Position numbers and translations under genes: made by a program. This document shows positions 63,397 through 64,000 of a DNA stretch of 64,000 nucleotides, piece by piece. The stretch is from Halobacterium sp. CBA1126 (lineage in GTDB: Archaea; Halobacteriota; Halobacteria; Halobacteriales; Halobacteriaceae): NCBI RefSeq assembly GCF_009741975.1, contig NZ_WPCF01000002.1, forward strand, positions 1 through 64,000, read 5' to 3'. Position 1 is the stretch's first letter. Each line of letters opens with the position of its first letter. The notes under the pieces are model-generated. The model made no database searches. It worked only from the letters and a program-made list of their open reading frames with translations, and was not told the origin of the DNA.

Positions 63397-63804
63397 CTGG
63401 CGTAGCGAAACTCTATTCAATCACTCTGATAGGAATAGATTTCTATTCTATTTCCGATTATTCTCTTGGCTACCTAAGGTACCTATTGCACCTCGTGCGT
63501 TCAGACGGCGATACGCAGACTCGGTTCGACAATATACTCCCTGAAACCGTTTTTTAGCGCTTCTACCCGATATCTCTCGTTGACTTGTCTCGGTCACTCT
63601 CGAGCGCAGTTTCCGACGGCTGCAGAACTACCGCTGCCAGCTCAAACGCTCGAAAATCCCCTCAAGCGCGTGAATAACCGAATCTAGGTTAGTTGCGACG
63701 ACTCGTTCGTTCTTCGATAGATCGACGCTCCGATCTCTGGAGTCGTCGAACGCTGCCAGCAACAAGTCAGCTCTATGTACTACTTCGAAATCCGTGTACT
63801 CGAC
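63397..63804. other. Intergenic stretch between sph and the last gene
   Basis: About 400 bases, A+T-richer, with the sph terminator at its left side and a T-run (GTTTTTTAG) near 63550. No gene is visible; the two flanking genes converge here. Confidence 0.5.
63433..63448 (+). terminator. Palindrome and T-rich tail after sph
   Basis: GAATAGATTTCTATTC is an exact inverted repeat followed by TATTTCC, about 37 bases after the sph stop. It is a plausible terminator of the rdfA-sph operon. Confidence 0.45.
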
Positions 63805-64000
63805 TTACTCGGGCGACGCTCTATGGCGAGCGACCAGCCCGAGCGTCATCAGCACCGACGCCGCGACGATGGCGACGACGGACCACACGAGGAGCTGTCG
63901 CGTCACAGTAGGTGCGGTGGCGGCGAGGTCGACGAACAGGCGGACGTCGAGGCCCACCACGAGTACCGCACCGACGACGTCGAAGACGAGGTCGAGTGCG
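63805..64000 (-). CDS. C-terminal end of a membrane protein (partial)
   Basis: The minus-strand frame is open from the window edge to a TAA at 63805-63807 and gives 64 residues. Two hydrophobic segments are visible, DVVGAVLVVGLDVRLFV and LLVWSVVAIVAASVLMTLGL, followed by a short basic tail. The start codon is outside the window. No family can be named. Confidence 0.6.
   Translation of the reverse strand, partial: ALDLVFDVVGAVLVVGLDVRLFVDLAATAPTVTRQLLVWSVVAIVAASVLMTLGLVARHRASPE

Noticed and set aside
1-64000. tRNA, rRNA, CRISPR arrays and replication origins.
   Set aside because: No T-arm or conserved rRNA segment, no regularly spaced repeats and no orc1/cdc6 gene with origin repeats were seen.

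Overview
The window is chromosomal or megaplasmid DNA from an extreme halophile of the class Halobacteria. The evidence is high G+C coding sequence with strongly acidic proteins, Tat-type (twin-arginine) signals on exported proteins and lipoproteins, many leaderless genes with a TATA-like box 25-30 bases before the start codon, and signature haloarchaeal genes (a sph/rdfA pair, a HalOD1 remnant, DUF7260-like and small CxxC zinc proteins, a Haloferax-type xac pathway). The genus cannot be assigned from sequence alone. I saw no rRNA, tRNA, CRISPR array or intact insertion sequence.

Region 1 (about 0.8-15.8 kb) is a nitrogen-compound catabolic island. It holds a threonine dehydratase-like enzyme, an M20 deacetylase, two class III aminotransferases, RidA, a semialdehyde dehydrogenase, an M24 creatinase/ectoine-hydrolase-type enzyme, glutamate dehydrogenase, a D-2-hydroxyacid dehydrogenase, a BCCT compatible-solute transporter and an IclR regulator. 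This composition closely parallels the bacterial doe/eut pathway: ectoine to N-acetyl-diaminobutyrate to diaminobutyrate to aspartate semialdehyde to aspartate. A shared near-palindromic motif (core TGTATACARTATCYGTT) lies before several of these genes.

Region 2 (about 15.8-31.4 kb) is mixed: a CPBP protease, a REC-PAS-histidine kinase, two Tat lipoproteins, a frameshifted HalOD1 gene, a GlmU-like nucleotidyltransferase, a flavin-dependent halogenase next to a DUF7260-like gene, ATP-type PEP carboxykinase, a 33-residue zinc ribbon, a polysaccharide deacetylase and a MATE transporter.

Region 3 (about 31.4-59.6 kb) is a glucuronoxylan utilisation locus. It contains two GH10 proteins (one cytosolic, one Tat-secreted and lacking the usual catalytic acid), GH4, GH67 alpha-glucuronidase, GH3 beta-xylosidase/glucosidase and a dipeptide/oligosaccharide-type ABC importer. 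The glucuronate branch comprises UxaC, an SDR and UxuA; the oxidative xylose pathway comprises XacA, XacD, XacE and XacF. An IclR regulator is present. Together these genes take the polymer to 2-oxoglutarate and 2-keto-3-deoxygluconate; a lactonase and KDG kinase/aldolase are not in the window. Three genes here carry single-base lesions (uxuA, the SDR and the ABC binding protein), so the locus may be decaying or the assembly may have errors.

Region 4 (about 59.6-64 kb) is a 1.2-kb gene-free stretch, then the rdfA-sph operon (cell-shape factor and SMC-related ATPase), and the end of a membrane-protein gene. A second palindrome, ATTACA-N10-TGTAAT, occurs at four intergenic sites across the window, one of them over the rdfA promoter.
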